This document shows, in pieces, positions 38,205 to 51,077 of a stretch of DNA of 64,000 bases. Position 1 is the first letter of the stretch; each line of letters begins with the position of its first letter. The translations under genes and the position numbers were made by a program. Source of the stretch: Tetrahymena elliotti 4EA (taxonomy: Eukaryota > Ciliophora > Oligohymenophorea > Hymenostomatida > Tetrahymenidae). The notes under the pieces were generated by a model. That model saw only the letters and a list, made by a program, of their open reading frames with translations, was not told where the DNA came from and did not search any database. The DNA lies in the NCBI GenBank assembly GCA_000231825.2, contig JH720296.1, forward strand, positions 1,253,666 through 1,317,665. The letters are read 5' to 3'.

Positions 38205-39742
38205 CTATAAAATAATTTCTAAGTATATTAGTTATCTTTTGCTTTGTTTTAATAGTAAATATTTTTTTTTGCACAACGGAATATTTTTACTTTCTCTTTA
38301 ATGTATTTATACTTGTTTATATTAATTAAGAAAATATTGATTGCAAATTTTTAATCAAAACTTTTTAATCCTTTCTTAAGATAAGCATATTAATGATTAT
38401 AAAGATAGTGTTGAAAATTTTGACAAATATTCCAAACTACCATCCACTTTTACCTTAACTTCTCTTTCCATATATTTAATAAAGAAATTTTATAAATCAA
38501 TCAATAATTTTATTGGTTATTATGCAGTTAGGTTTTTTATTATAAACAGGTCGTTACTTGTAATTATTAGATATGATTCTTCTCTATTAATTGTAAACTA
38601 ATATACTTTGCTAGTATCTAACAATCAAAAAAAATCTAAAATTTAACCCAAAAAAATTTAAATTTTATTTTAACATTCTTTCATTTAAAAAATTACTTTC
38701 TAAATAAATTATATAAATATTTACTTGATACTTGCTTCTTTTGTTTAAATTTAAATTAATCACGATTTATTTTAAAATTAATTTAATTAATCAATATTTC
38801 AATATTTAGAATGTAAATTTATCAATAAAAAATGAGATTCAGAGAGCAGTGAATAATTCAATAATCTTCTAAATAACATATATTTTTAGAATCTAAAATA
38901 ATTTAAGTTTATAAAAAACAAAATACCTTTTTTAATTCTTAAATAAAATGGAGCCATTCCTAATATTTGTTTTAATATTTAAAATTTTATAAAAATTTAA
39001 ATCCTTAAATTTCTTTTTAATTCTAAATGAAATAGAATTATATTTTTATTTTCTTGGTGTGTATTTTATTATTGAAAGTAATTAAAAGTTTATTCAAATT
39101 TCAAAATATCCATAAATTCCTTTTTAATTCAAAATGTAAATTCTTTCATTTTTATCTTCTTAGCATTTATTTTTATCTCTAAAATAATTAGTATTTTTAG
39201 AAATAACAAAGTACCTTAAATCCTAAAAATTCTATTTTACATTGGAAATAATAAATATTTTCATTACTTTATCTTTTCTTTTTAATATTTGTTTTATATT
39301 TAAAATATTTAATTTTTTTAAAAATTCAAGAAAATATCTTTGATTCATACCACAAAATCTTAATTATTTTTCAATTGTAATTTTTTTAAAGGTACTCATT
39401 TTATTTTTTTAAATCTTAATTTTAAATTATCTTAAAATAAAGTATAAAATTTTGATGATAAAATATTTAATTTAAATTTAAAAAATGAAAAATTAACAGA
39501 TAAATAAATAGCAGTAATAAAGTATTCAATATGAGTTAACTTTTTAATTTTTATTTGATGCTGTTATTATAATAATTTAGACAATAAAATATAAAAATTG
39601 ATATAAATAATTTCACTGATTTTATCTAAATAAATTAAGTTTGAGTAGATTTATTACAAAATTATTGAAATCCAAAAAATAGACATTAGTTTATTAATCT
39701 TTATTACTTCCTGTTCAGATAAATATCAAATAGCTTCTCTTT
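38205..39742. other. Gene-free stretch
   Basis: A+T-rich. A short minus-strand frame near 38480-38360 (MEREVKVKVDGSLEYLSKFS) ends after about 39 codons and is not supported as a gene. Confidence 0.5.
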
Positions 39743-41341
39743 TCAATGACTTTCAGATAAGCTCATAAGCGAATTAAATACTCCTAAGCATGCAGAAATT
39801 ACAAATGCAAGGCAGATAGTTATTCCAAATACAATTCTATACCAAGGTACTTTAAAATATCTCATATATATTAATTAGGGTATAACAAACTAAAGTATAA
39901 TTGAGCCTAGAGAACCAAAAAGAGAAATTATTTTAGCTAACTTATATGTTGTCAGACTTAGCATAAAAATGAAAACAATTAGTACATATCGAATAGCATA
40001 TCGTTTTAAAAGTGCAAAAGATTGATCAAAGAAATTTTTATATTCACTTAATTCATACTTTTCTACACTAAATATTTCATCTTTAAAGCATTTAAGATTT
40101 TCATAAATTTATACGACTACATAAAATTTAAGAGGATATGACAGAAGTATTGATATAGTATACATTAATCGAACACAAAAACCTATGATAGTTTATGGTG
40201 CAAAATTTAGGAGAACAATGTCTTCTGTATATTCTCCAATAGCAAGTTAAGTAACTATACCAAAAATCAAATACATAAGGCATGTTAGTATTGTAGAAGT
40301 GTAGAATACAGGAATAAAATTATTAGGATTTTCCATACTGTTTCTTATATTTAAAGCTATTCCCATCACCTAAAAACTGTAGACTGAAATTCCAACTGCT
40401 AAAAAGAAATTATCTGTTTTCCAAAGATCATTTTCACTTCTCTAAACTCCACCAGTTCCTAAAATTAAACTTAAGTCAAGGTAGAGCATCCATAAAACAG
40501 CTAGAAACCCCACAAGAAATCCAATTAAATTTGTTTACCAAAAAAGTGTTATATTATTTACAGTTGAGAGTGGAAGAATAATAGTAAAAGCAAATAAAGC
40601 TCCTATTAAATGTGCTTGTTCATTAGATATTTTATTACTCCATTATTCCTATATGATTCCTGATATGTAAATCTCAAAAAATATTATATACGAAATGCAT
40701 GATCCTAAATTTGCAATAGTGCTAAATATCCTACAGCTCAATTATCCTGGAACTCCAAAAATTTTAAAAGCTAATTCAGTGATAGTAGTTGTTTGCTTGA
40801 TTTAGGAGGGATCTACTTTTGATTGAATATCTAAATGTACTTCCATAATTAAATGTATAGAATAGATTGTCATAGAAGCTGTTGTTATAATTAGAATGCT
40901 ACCTAAAATATAACCTGTTAGGTAAAACATATATGGTAAAGCTAAGATACCAACACTAAAAAAGTACTTTCCAATCAAAAGGAAGGCTTCAAAGTTTGTA
41001 GATTTTTATTTATTATCCATTTTAGTATATTATTTTTTCATCATTAAATTGTTTTTATTAAAATTTGCTATTTTAGGAGTTTTATTTTCATTATCATCTA
41101 TCATTTCTGTTTCTGCTATAATGTCTACAGAATTAAAAGATGAATCATAAAATTGAGAATGCTAATGATGAGTAATATTAAACTCATCCTTCAAATTGAA
41201 AGACTTAAATGAAGGTTATGAGTCAGAAATTTCATGTTTAAAAGCACCTGCTTAACTCGATTTAGAAGGAGAAAACTAAATCAATGAAGAGCTAAACACT
41301 TAATCTTACTAATTAACTTTAAATTAAACCACTTATTTCAT
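39743..41341 (-). CDS. Transmembrane amino acid transporter (AAAP family)
   Basis: One exon encodes 532 residues. Residues 1 to about 135 are a polar cytoplasmic N-terminus. Then FLLIGKYFFSVGILALPYMF gives the first membrane helix with the family's G.GILALP signature, followed by about ten more hydrophobic helices, ending in ICLALVISACLGVFN-like sequence near the C-terminus. This matches the AAAP/AVT family, which moves neutral amino acids with protons across plasma, vacuolar or lysosomal membranes. Substrate and membrane cannot be told from sequence. The long acidic/Ser-rich N-terminal tail is typical of vacuolar AVT-type members. The gene is read entirely without introns, with TAA/TAG as Gln. 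Confidence 0.88.
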
Positions 41342-44300
41342 GAATGAACGAAAGTAAATTATTATCAATTTTATCTTACAAATTAAGTAATAAGATTATT
41401 TTGTTATTCTACAAAATTTTAATTAATTTTTAATTCCAAATATTTCATCAAATTTTCTGCTTTTATCATCAATATTTTTTAAATCTTAATTAAGAATAAA
41501 CAACTGTGTTTAAATCAACAACTTATTTACATGTCCCTTGCTCTATCTAATTCAGTTTATTGATTTTTCCTATTTTAAATTTGTAAATTTGAATTAAATC
41601 CCAAATTTATAATACTTCGAACAAAAATTTGAAAAATTTATTTTAAGTTTTTTATTTACTTTTCTATAATAACTAGAGGTATGATTTACTCAAAAGACTC
41701 TTGTGATAAACAATTAATTTAAAAAAAAAAATTTGTTTAAAAATCTAAATAATTTATGACATTATATGTTGACTTATATTTGGATACTAATTTTTATTTT
41801 TTATAGATTATTTATGCATTTGTAACTATCGTAACTTAATCAATTCATTTCAAGATTTTCCTTTCCTATTATTTTACTATTTGATGATTAATTAATGATA
41901 CATTTAGAATTTCATTTTAAAATAGGTTATCCAATATTTTTCAATCATAAACTTTATTACCTAAAATTTTGTTAATAATATTTTTATTGATTATTTTTTT
42001 TATTTAAAATATTTGAAAGCTAATATTTATGACTATGATTTTTAGCCTTTCTATAAAGTATTTTCCTTTTTTTATATTTTATATTCTTTAGAAATTTTCT
42101 GATTAATATAGAGTCTTAGTTAAAATATTAAGATAAATAATTATGAATATATTTTTTCTTTATTTGACTCATAAATTTGTTTAAAATATTTAATAATGTT
42201 TATTATACAAAAATTGTTGAAGATTTGAAAAAAATTTTTTGAAAATGAAAATAAACAAATTGATTAATTCTCTTTATTCATTTGATGTGTTATAAGATTT
42301 TTTAAATTGGTATTTTTTATTATTTTTTTACAACATAAAATAACTAAATTATTTGATTTCTATTAAAATTTTTAACTAGACAAATCCAATATAAAAAAAA
42401 TCATCAGTTTTTTTAATTAAACTACAGAAGAGATATTCATTGCAAATTTTTAGAGACCAGTCTTAAATTATTTTTGAATTGATTTATTAAAAAATCTAAA
42501 AACTAATTTTTTTAAAAATTATGAATTAACTTCAAATTTTATTTCATAAAAGTGATGAATATGATTAAATGTTTGTCATAAAAATTATCACAAAAATAAA
42601 TTGGTTTTACTGATTAATTAATTTTTATTTTTCAAGAAAATTAGCATACATTTTTTTTGTTTACTAAGATTTAATTTAATTTATATTAGTGACTTATTCA
42701 AGACAATAATGTTCTAAATTTAAAATGAAAAAATTATACTCAAAAGAATTAATATGAAATGAATTAACCGTAAACTTAAAAATCAGAATAAATTTATTAC
42801 TATTTTCTCTCCATATGATCATTAAAATAGATAACTAAAAAATTAAAATATAATATTAGCATTAAAATAATTAATTTTCTATTACTAACTGGCTTAAGTT
42901 AGAAATTTGATCAGTTAAATTTACTGGTTATTTATTATAACTTTTATAAAACAAATAAAAAATAGTTTTTTAAACTTAATATACAAAAAAATTTATTTTC
43001 TATTTAACTGTAAATAAAATTAGCTATTATTTTTCGTGCTTTCTATTATGATTAGTTCAAGAATAGGATAATAATTTTTTCATGAAGAGCAATTTTGTAT
43101 TCTGAAATGCTTAATTTTTTTTACAGATATTACTTGAAGATAGAATTAATCAAAATATTTATTTATTTCATAACTCATTAATTGATTAAATTAAAGGAAT
43201 AGTGATTTACTATCTTTTAAATTTGGTTTGGTAGAAAATTTTGGGTAACAACAATAAAATCAGTAGATAAAAAAGGCTATTAAAGAAAATATTCCAGTTA
43301 ATATATTTGACTGATTATTAATTATTCAAGTGAGGAATCTAAAATAAATTGCTTTTAATTATGAATATATCCTTTTAAGGAAAAAAGTTCAAAAAGAGGA
43401 GAGAAATAAGAAAAAAATCAGAAGATTATCTAAAGAAATAAAAAAAACAGGTAAATAATTTAAATAGCTATTTGTCGATTTTAAGGAAGTGTGAATAAAA
43501 TTTGGCAGTAAAAGGTATTAATTTATCTATAAGCTAAGATGAATGAAAAAGTTTCCAGTATCTGTAAATATTCAGTTTTCATTATCTTTTATTTCTAAAT
43601 TTTTGATTTAATTAAAAAATACAATTTTCTGATGAAGTTTTGAATTAAAATGCTAATTTTGCTATTTTAGTTGATTATTATAAAACCAAAGTGAAAAAAC
43701 AATTAATGTTACTTATATGAATAAGCTGTACAGGAAAATTTCTAGAAAATAATCTATGATTTAAAGGTATAAATTTATTGGAAATCATATATGATTTATA
43801 AAATTGCTATCAAATTTTCTTATTTTTTATTAAAATATCTAGATAAATCATTAATTCAATCCTATAAAATCTTATTAAAAATACCATATATTTTGTAAAT
43901 TTTTAATTATCTTATGTACTAAGAGTAACAAATAAGATTTTATTTGAAATATATTTCTTGTCCAAGCATGATTCATAGTAAATACTATAGATTTATTTTA
44001 ATCTTTTAAATTTAAATATTTTTTTAAAATATTTGAATTTCAAATGGTATTTATTTGTTGACAAACACACTACCGCCAAGAACAAATATACAAATTTGAA
44101 CGATTAAATTTAGTTTTTTAAAGAAAATACTAGCTAAATACTCACTTCAAAAATATTTGATCAGTAATACATGTACTATTAAATATAAAAGTATTTATAA
44201 AATCAATCTTAGATATTTTCCAAAAATAAATATTTTTCTTATGATCAATCAGCTGGCATTCATTTTTATTAAGAAAATTTCGAAATTTAAATTTGTTATC

Positions 44301-44822
44301 CAAAACAAACAAGCAAAAAAACTAATCAATAAAAGAAATGATAAAAGGCTCTAATCATATATTTTATGGCTTTCGGATAAACGATAATTAAAAATAATTG
44401 ATAAATATTTTGTGATCAAAATAGATATAAAAATTCCCATACCTATTTATAGTTTTGTGTTTTGATTAAAAAATTATGGTGATTCTAATTAGATTATTTA
44501 AGGAATATTTATTTACTGTTTTGTGGTGAATTTTTTAAATATTATTAAAATGATTGATTGGTATTTATTTGATTTATTTAAATTATTAGAAGTATTCATA
44601 CATAATATGCAGTGAAGATTGAAATGTAGTATTATATTGATATAAAGTAAGTGTTTTTATATATTAGTAATAATTAGTGATTATATATTTATTAGTTTAT
44701 ATAGGAAGGTAGCTATTTATATTTTAGATGATAGCTAGTTTTTAAGTAATTAATTTGAAATTTAAGTATTTATTTGGTTTTTACTCTTATTATAGAGTAA
44801 TTAATTGGTTGAGTTTATTTAA
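41342..44822. other. Gene-free A+T-rich block
   Basis: About 3.5 kb with no supported gene, RNA or mobile element. A 65-codon plus-strand frame near 44157 and others are chance openings. The first few hundred bases are presumably the promoter of the transporter gene. Confidence 0.5.
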
Positions 44823-45251
44823 TCATGGAGAGGAAATCTAAAGCTTTAAATTAAAATATTCCTCTATGACTGAGTTTTATATTATAATAGTATTTTGCAT
44901 GTTTTCATCATTGTGGGTTTTTAAGACATTTATATCTTTGTTCATGAGATGTTGTTTGAGTATCATTTAGTTAAGTTTATCAAATTATTATTTCACTTTA
45001 TATAATTCATTAATACATGAGTTTACTTAGCAAGAAATATCAGCACTGTATTAAGCGCAAAGGTTTTTGGTTATGTATGTCTCAGCTTGACGGACGAGAT
45101 ATAAATCAGATTAAATGCAAAAGATTTAGTCTCCTCCATCATAATAGTTTATGAGATGAGGAATTTCTACACAATCGAAGAGTTTGATTCTTAGATGTGT
45201 AATTTACTTCATAATTTTTTCATATTCTTCGCTTATTTAAGAGGCATTCAT
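44823..45251 (-). CDS. Unrecognised small protein of 142 residues
   Basis: One exon under the ciliate code, broken in the standard code by many TAA/TAG. It starts MNASQISEEYEKIMKQITHL and continues LRIKLFDCVEIPHLINYYDG, CIQSDLYLVRQAETYITKNL and CAQYSADISC, ending at TGA after KLQISSP. Base composition of the first half is much richer in G and C than the flanking DNA, with balanced codon use, which supports coding. The second half is more A+T-rich, so it may conceal an intron or a different end; a GTAAAC site follows the codons for ISCQ. The helical, charged makeup suggests a subunit of a complex. No family was recognised. Confidence 0.55.
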
Positions 45252-47068
45252 TTTATTTAAATTTTTTTCTTGTTTTTGTTTTTATTTTTAAATTAATAAA
45301 TTATATGCTAAACAATTGCTTATCTTTTTAATAATCTTTTTGTTGGCACTTTTTGATTAAAAATTTAAATAAATTATTTGATTAACTTATTTAAATAATA
45401 GTGAAGGAGATTAACTTTTAAAATTTGTGATAATAACCCATTTGTTATTATATTAATAGAGTCTAACAATCAAATTCAAAAGCAGAGATTAAGATCAGTT
45501 TCGATGTAATTTAAAAAAATTTGATTACTCTATTATTATCAATCAATTTTAAAAAAGCAAACAGCCTTAAATTTAAAGATAAAATTAACTGATAAATAGA
45601 AACCATGAATAAGCCATGTTCTTGAATAGAAATCCAATTTACTTTTTAACTGTTTTTAAATTACAATAAAAATAAATTATCAGAAAAAGATTACTTATCA
45701 TTATTCCAATGTTTATTTGATTGATAATAGAATGATTGATTTTATAAATGAATTTCAAAAAAGAATATTTTATATTACTTTCTGTTAACATTATTATCTA
45801 GAGTTAAGCGAATGTTATTAGAACTGATAAAATCTTTGATATTTAAGTAATCGATAGATCAAATCATTTATTTAGGCAAGTAATATGCTAAATAAGTTAA
45901 GTATAATAATTAAATAATGAAGATATTACTATTACTAACACAATCATTTTTTCAAATTATTTAAAAGTATAATTAATTTTTTAAATTAATGGATCAAAAA
46001 CCATTTGAATTGTAAATAAAAAAATTTTACTTTATAAATAGAGATTTAAAATCATAAGTTAGTTATTTTACATTTACTGAAAAAACTATATTCACAAATG
46101 AAGTAAAATTTAATATCAAAAAAAAAGAAAGATTTTTATTTTTAATTGAAAACTTTACATGTCAATTTTCTGAATCAATTTCCTATTTTCTATTATGAAA
46201 ATTGACTAGGAGCATAAATTCCAGAGTTAACTTTTTTCATTTATTTTGCTAGCAGTTAATTATCCTTTGATACTTTGATAGATTATATTTCATTCTAGAT
46301 TATCTATCATAAATTATTGATTCAGTGCAGATTTTACGTTAATCATTAAGATATTAACAAAAAATACACAAATAATTAGCAATTAAAAACGAAGATTGAA
46401 AATTAATAAAATATTTTTAATGCTGTTAAAATAAGTTTATAGTTTATATTTTAAAAAATCTTAAGTAAGTATTGGATTAGAAGTAACAAATGCTTTACTC
46501 TAAACAAAGTGAGCAAAAAAATAAATTTGTTCTTAGAAATTTACTTAAAAGGATAAATTTGCAAATTTTAAATAGATTTCTTTAAATTTTGAATATAAAT
46601 CTCAAGATATTAGTGCTGAATTGGTTAAAAATTTGTTTAGTTAATAATAATGATACAGCCTAACGAGGTCTATCAGTTCATTTTAATGGGTAATTATGAT
46701 TTATTTACATGCTCTTAAAATATTATGCATTTAAAAAAATTAAACCAGTAAAAAGTTAACAATAATTTAAACTTTAGTAAGCTCTATTTCATCTATGAAA
46801 GTAACATAAATACAAATGATCAGTTATTTTAGATACTTTAATAAAACTTAATTTTTATAGATGCTATTTAGATTTATTACACATATATACCTTCTTTTAC
46901 AATAAATCTAATTGGCTAGAATAGTATCTTTTACTTTCATAAATTTAAGAAATGTTAATAAATACATATAAAAAAGTAATTTGAAACTTTAGAAATAATT
47001 TAACTAATTAATTTATTATTAATCAATCTTCTTAATTAATTCCCTCACTCCTTCGCTCACTCACTCAC
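45252..47068. other. Gene-free stretch with weak coding-like pieces
   Basis: Plus-strand frames at about 45800-46000 (RTDKIFDIQVIDRSNHLFRQ) and 45989-46198 (DQKPFELQIKKFYFINRDLK) look like protein but are short, lie in different frames and have no matching start or splice sites. They may be relics. No intact gene. Confidence 0.4.
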
Positions 47069-47071
47069 TCA
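47056..47071. repeat. (CTCA)n run overlapping a stop codon
   Basis: Four CTCA units. The last overlaps the TGA (minus strand) that ends the VHS-like gene. Confidence 0.85.
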
Positions 47072-48808
47072 TTAATTTTATTTTAATTTTTATAATTCCA
47101 AATATGTCTCTTCGTATTTTTGTTTCCACATATTTCTTTCTCTTTCCATGTCTTCTAATTATTTTTTTAATCTTGAAACTTCTTCGGATTCTCTTTACAG
47201 TGACATTTAGCTATCTATACCCTACTTATCACTACCAGGTTTTCTAAGTATTGCACTTTTTATTGAGCTAGAGTAGTATGAAGATTGATTAGAAGGAGAA
47301 GGAGACATTTTTCTGTAGCTAGATCCACTTCTCATTTCGATTTTGTATTTATCAATATCGCTTTATTCAAATAAATGCTTGAAGGACTGTTTTTTAATAA
47401 GACGTTAAGATCCATTTATTTCTGAACCTTGCTAAATATTAGATGTATATTATGATTAAGTGAATTTAGCCTAGTTTTGTCCATTGCTATTAGGATTAAA
47501 GCTACTGCTATTAGAGCTAAATTGAGATTAGTTATGATGGTTTCCTCTGTAATCAGAACTAGGAGTTGGTGTGTTAAAATTATTTCCTTCATTTCTTTTA
47601 TTACTGTTTTATTAGCTATATTTTTCCTCTTCTTCAACATCTTCTTAATTTTAATTATAGCGAGAACCTCCTTATTCAATTACCTAATCCCCATTTTATC
47701 TTAAACTTTTAGTGTAGTCATTAAAATTCTAACCATCATCATTTTAATTAGTTGGGCTCATACTATTTTAAGTTCTGAGTGGCCTAATAATTATGGTGTA
47801 TTTACGTTTAATTTCCTCAAAAAGTATTGACTTCTACTTATATGCTTAAATATCGGCTAAAAAATTATCAGAAAATTCACTTTCATTAAAAAGACGAGTT
47901 AAGTGTTGCTCAAAAGATGGAGAACTTTCAATGTGTTGAGCCTTTTCTATCAAAACTTTAAAGTCATTGCTAAATTACTTTATCTCTGCTATATTCTAGT
48001 TAAATTATTCAACATTTAATTGCTCATTTAGTAAATTTACTCTGATACTTTCTTTCACCTTTTAGAACTACACTAATACTTATACTAATATTTTTGAAAA
48101 TTCTCCAGAACGGGTGATGTTTAAATTTAATCCTATTAGATAGCTCTTAACTTATATTTGCTAAGGAATGCTTGTAGAAGAACTTTATTGCTAATTTTAT
48201 TATATTTGTGTGAGAGATGGATTCTTTTAAGGCACGTTATTCCTTTGACTTGAATTAAGATTTCCTTAAGAAATTTAAGATTATCTTTTTTCATTTTCTT
48301 CTTTAAAATAATTCAATTAATCAGGAAAAGCAACTCCTAGTTGCACCAACTACTAATAAATATCTGAATAGAATGTATTTGGAAACCAATTAGACCAAAC
48401 TAGAAGACATTCTAGCACTAATCTAAAGAAACTATTTCCCAATATTGCCAATTCATTTGAGGGTTTATCGCTAAAATAAAATTTACCTCTATCTTCTTCT
48501 TTTTTTTCTTTATCGAACTATGCTGATATAAACATTTCCGGTAATATTCTCTCTGCAACTAATTCTTGATAGTCTTTCCTTTAAGATGATCTATCCAGCG
48601 TTTCTTTAATAAAACGAATTCCATTCAGTAAAACCATAGGCTTTTCTTCTCTTTACCTTTATAAACTTTCTTGAATGACTTATGACATAACTAACATAGT
48701 CTTCATATCTCCTTGGTTAATTGCAGACTTATAAGGCTTGGCTGATTTTTTATATTGCTCAGGATTAGAGAGCATGCTAACAATTGAATTAGGGTCTAAA
48801 TCTATCAT
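47069..48808 (-). CDS. VHS/ENTH-like superhelix protein with polar tail
   Basis: One exon encodes 579 residues. Residues 1 to about 145 form an all-helical domain (SNPEQYKKSAKPYKSAINQG, then MVLLNGIRFIKETLDRSSQR, LVAERILPEMFISAQ, NSFFRLVLECLLVWSNWF) whose length and pattern recall the VHS/ENTH superhelix that binds sorting signals or lipids. About 190-300 is a predicted helical bundle, possibly GAT-like. The rest is Ser/Asn-rich (SPSPSNQSSYYSSSIKSAIL) and ends in a coiled coil. If the VHS reading is right, the role would be cargo sorting at endosomes or Golgi. The acidic dileucine-binding residues could not be checked by eye. The stop codon lies inside a CTCA repeat. Confidence 0.7.
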
Positions 48809-50687
48809 TATTTCTAATTTGTAATCTTAACTAAGCTAATGAATATTGCAAAACCAATTTTATTTTTTTCTGTTAATTAAATATTTAATAAATTAGTTGT
48901 TTTTATTTTTATAATTTATGACTACTAGTTCAAAGGTATTAAAAACAATCAAAAATTCTGTATTTCTTCTTCTATTTATATTTTATTATTCATTAATTAT
49001 TACATTTACTTAGGAAATAGCTTTATTTTAATTAATATCACCTATTGAAATGTTAATTCCTTTAAAAATAAATGATTATTTATCTAAAACTTTTAACAAA
49101 AAATAAAATTTATTAAAGATTCTAATTTGTTGAATTAATCTAGTAAAATAAATTATTACATCAAAAACATTTAAATTAAAATTTATCATGATACAAAATT
49201 AACTTCTAAATTTAACCAAAAATATCATCAATAAATACCAATACTAATCACAAATCCAAAAAAAATATTCTAAATATTTCTATTATTAATTGTTAATTTT
49301 AAGCTGTTTATTTAAAAAATATATGATCATAAATTTTTTTTAGTTATAAAATTTTTAGTTTCAAATAAATCTTATTTAATATTCTTTCATAGCAAATTTT
49401 ATCTTTTATGGTTACTATTTCATTCTATTTTTATTAAAAAAAATGATTTGATGTTCTAATATTATTTAATCAAAAATCTATTTCAAGTTTTTTTAATAAT
49501 AAATTTGTTTTTATTTAACAGAATTTTTTAATTTCAAATAAATCTTCTTACATACTCCTTCAATTTTTAATTTTGCTTTTATCATTTTATATACTTAGTA
49601 TAGTGTTTTTTTATTATTTCATTCTATTTTTAAAAACAATCAAATTATTTTATTTAATTAATCTCTCATAATATCCCTTCATCACATTAGATAAATTTTT
49701 TTAAATAATAAAAGGACTGTTCATTATTAATCAATTTAGTATTGGTTTATTGACCAAATTTCTTCAGCTGTTATAAATAAGAGAATTATTCTTTTCAATT
49801 ATATATTAAATATTTATGAATATAAAATTGAGAATATGAAGATTATGATTTTAAATAGTCAACAAAAACTCTTCAGCAATAGCTTACATGTATTTTTTGT
49901 AAATTATTTTTCAAGGCTTTTAGAAGATATGTTCATTAATTAATATTATTGAATAAAATAAATTAAGAGTATTTATTTTTAATTAATTTATGAATGCTTT
50001 TAAATGGATAGGCTTGCTATAAAATTATTAGTGATTGAGTAGTGATACTTTATTTGTTTTCAGATATTAAAAATTTAATTTTATAATATTTTTAATTTTG
50101 TTAAAAATAAAATTTTACTCTAGTATGTATTTAAGTAAATGAAGAAAATTTAAATATTGCTTATTGAAAGAATTTAATAAAGTTTTCATACAAAAAATAA
50201 ATATTTGTAAAGAAATAAATAATTAATTTAATTATATTTTTCTAATTTAATTTAGATGATCCAATATCAATTTTTTAATTTTGCTGAAAAGACATCCTTT
50301 TTGTTAAGTGAAAAGGAAGAACGAGGAAAATAAAAAATCATATTTAAATTGAAATAACTAATTAGGTATTGAACACTTTAATTGAAAACATTTACTTTAT
50401 CAATATCTTAAAATGTAAAATATAGTTTATCATTATCATTAGAGGTAGTTTCAAGGGTTATGCTAACATTTCTTAAAAAAGATAGTAAGTTATTTTGAAT
50501 TGAAAAGAAGAACAATAATAATAACAACAATGACTACAAAATTAAATAAAAGAGCGAAAATATAAAATCATTAATCTAATTAATCCATAGTAGCTCAATA
50601 ATATCAACTCTTATCTAATACAAATTAAGTTATCAAATTTTATCATTTTTAACTATCAATTATATCCTTGATTGCTTAGTATTTATT
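48809..50687. other. Gene-free stretch
   Basis: Strongly A+T-rich, dominated by T and A runs. No supported feature. Confidence 0.5.
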
Positions 50688-51077
50688 TCAGTATTTTCTA
50701 CTGTGTAAATCATATTCGATTTGTATTTCAATAAAATCTCCTATCATAAACTAGAAATTAGCTAAAGTTTAATGGTCATCTTTTCTATCTTTATTGTTTA
50801 AATCATGGTCATGAACCAATCCTAATTTTTTGGTTACCCACTTATTATTTTTTGGATCTTAATAAATAGAGTTCAAATAAAATCTTAAATTCTTAGCATC
50901 ACTTGGTATTTTAATCTATGATCTACTTAATTCTACTATACTTCTTAGAGTATCATCTTTCCTATATTAATTTTGATTTAAATAAAACTTCAAATCATTT
51001 TAAATTTTAAAATGGGTGAATGTGTTAAAGAATCTTTGCATTTTTTTAAGCCTAACTTTATACATCACATTTTCCAT
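50688..51077 (-). CDS. SAP18-like Sin3 / splicing-associated protein
   Basis: One exon encodes 129 residues. It follows SAP18: a basic N-terminal strand (MENVMYKVRLKKMQRF), DDTLRSIVELSRSQI, a variable AKNLRFYLNSIYQDPKNNKW strand pair, KKLGLVHDHD, and the diagnostic C-terminal DDHQTLANFQFMIGDFIEIQ. SAP18 has a ubiquitin-like fold and belongs to the Sin3-HDAC co-repressor and to the ASAP complex with acinus and RNPS1, which links transcription and splicing. Length is slightly below the animal protein (about 150-170) because the N-terminal leader is short. The Lys/Arg-rich start may be a nuclear signal. Intergenic DNA flanks both sides. Confidence 0.85.

Noticed and set aside
44157..44354. Plus-strand ORF of 65 residues
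   Set aside because: Composition is the same as the flanking non-coding DNA and no motif or splice context supports it.
46491..46714. Plus-strand frame of about 75 codons
   Set aside because: Leu/Asn/Lys-rich with no motif; probably chance.
47416..47704. Overlapping ORFs on both strands
   Set aside because: Both are shadow frames of the VHS-like gene, whose own frame continues through TAA/TAG.
50440..50520. RGSFKGYANIS, a kinase-loop-like string
   Set aside because: Single short match with TGA codons on both sides and no other kinase element nearby.
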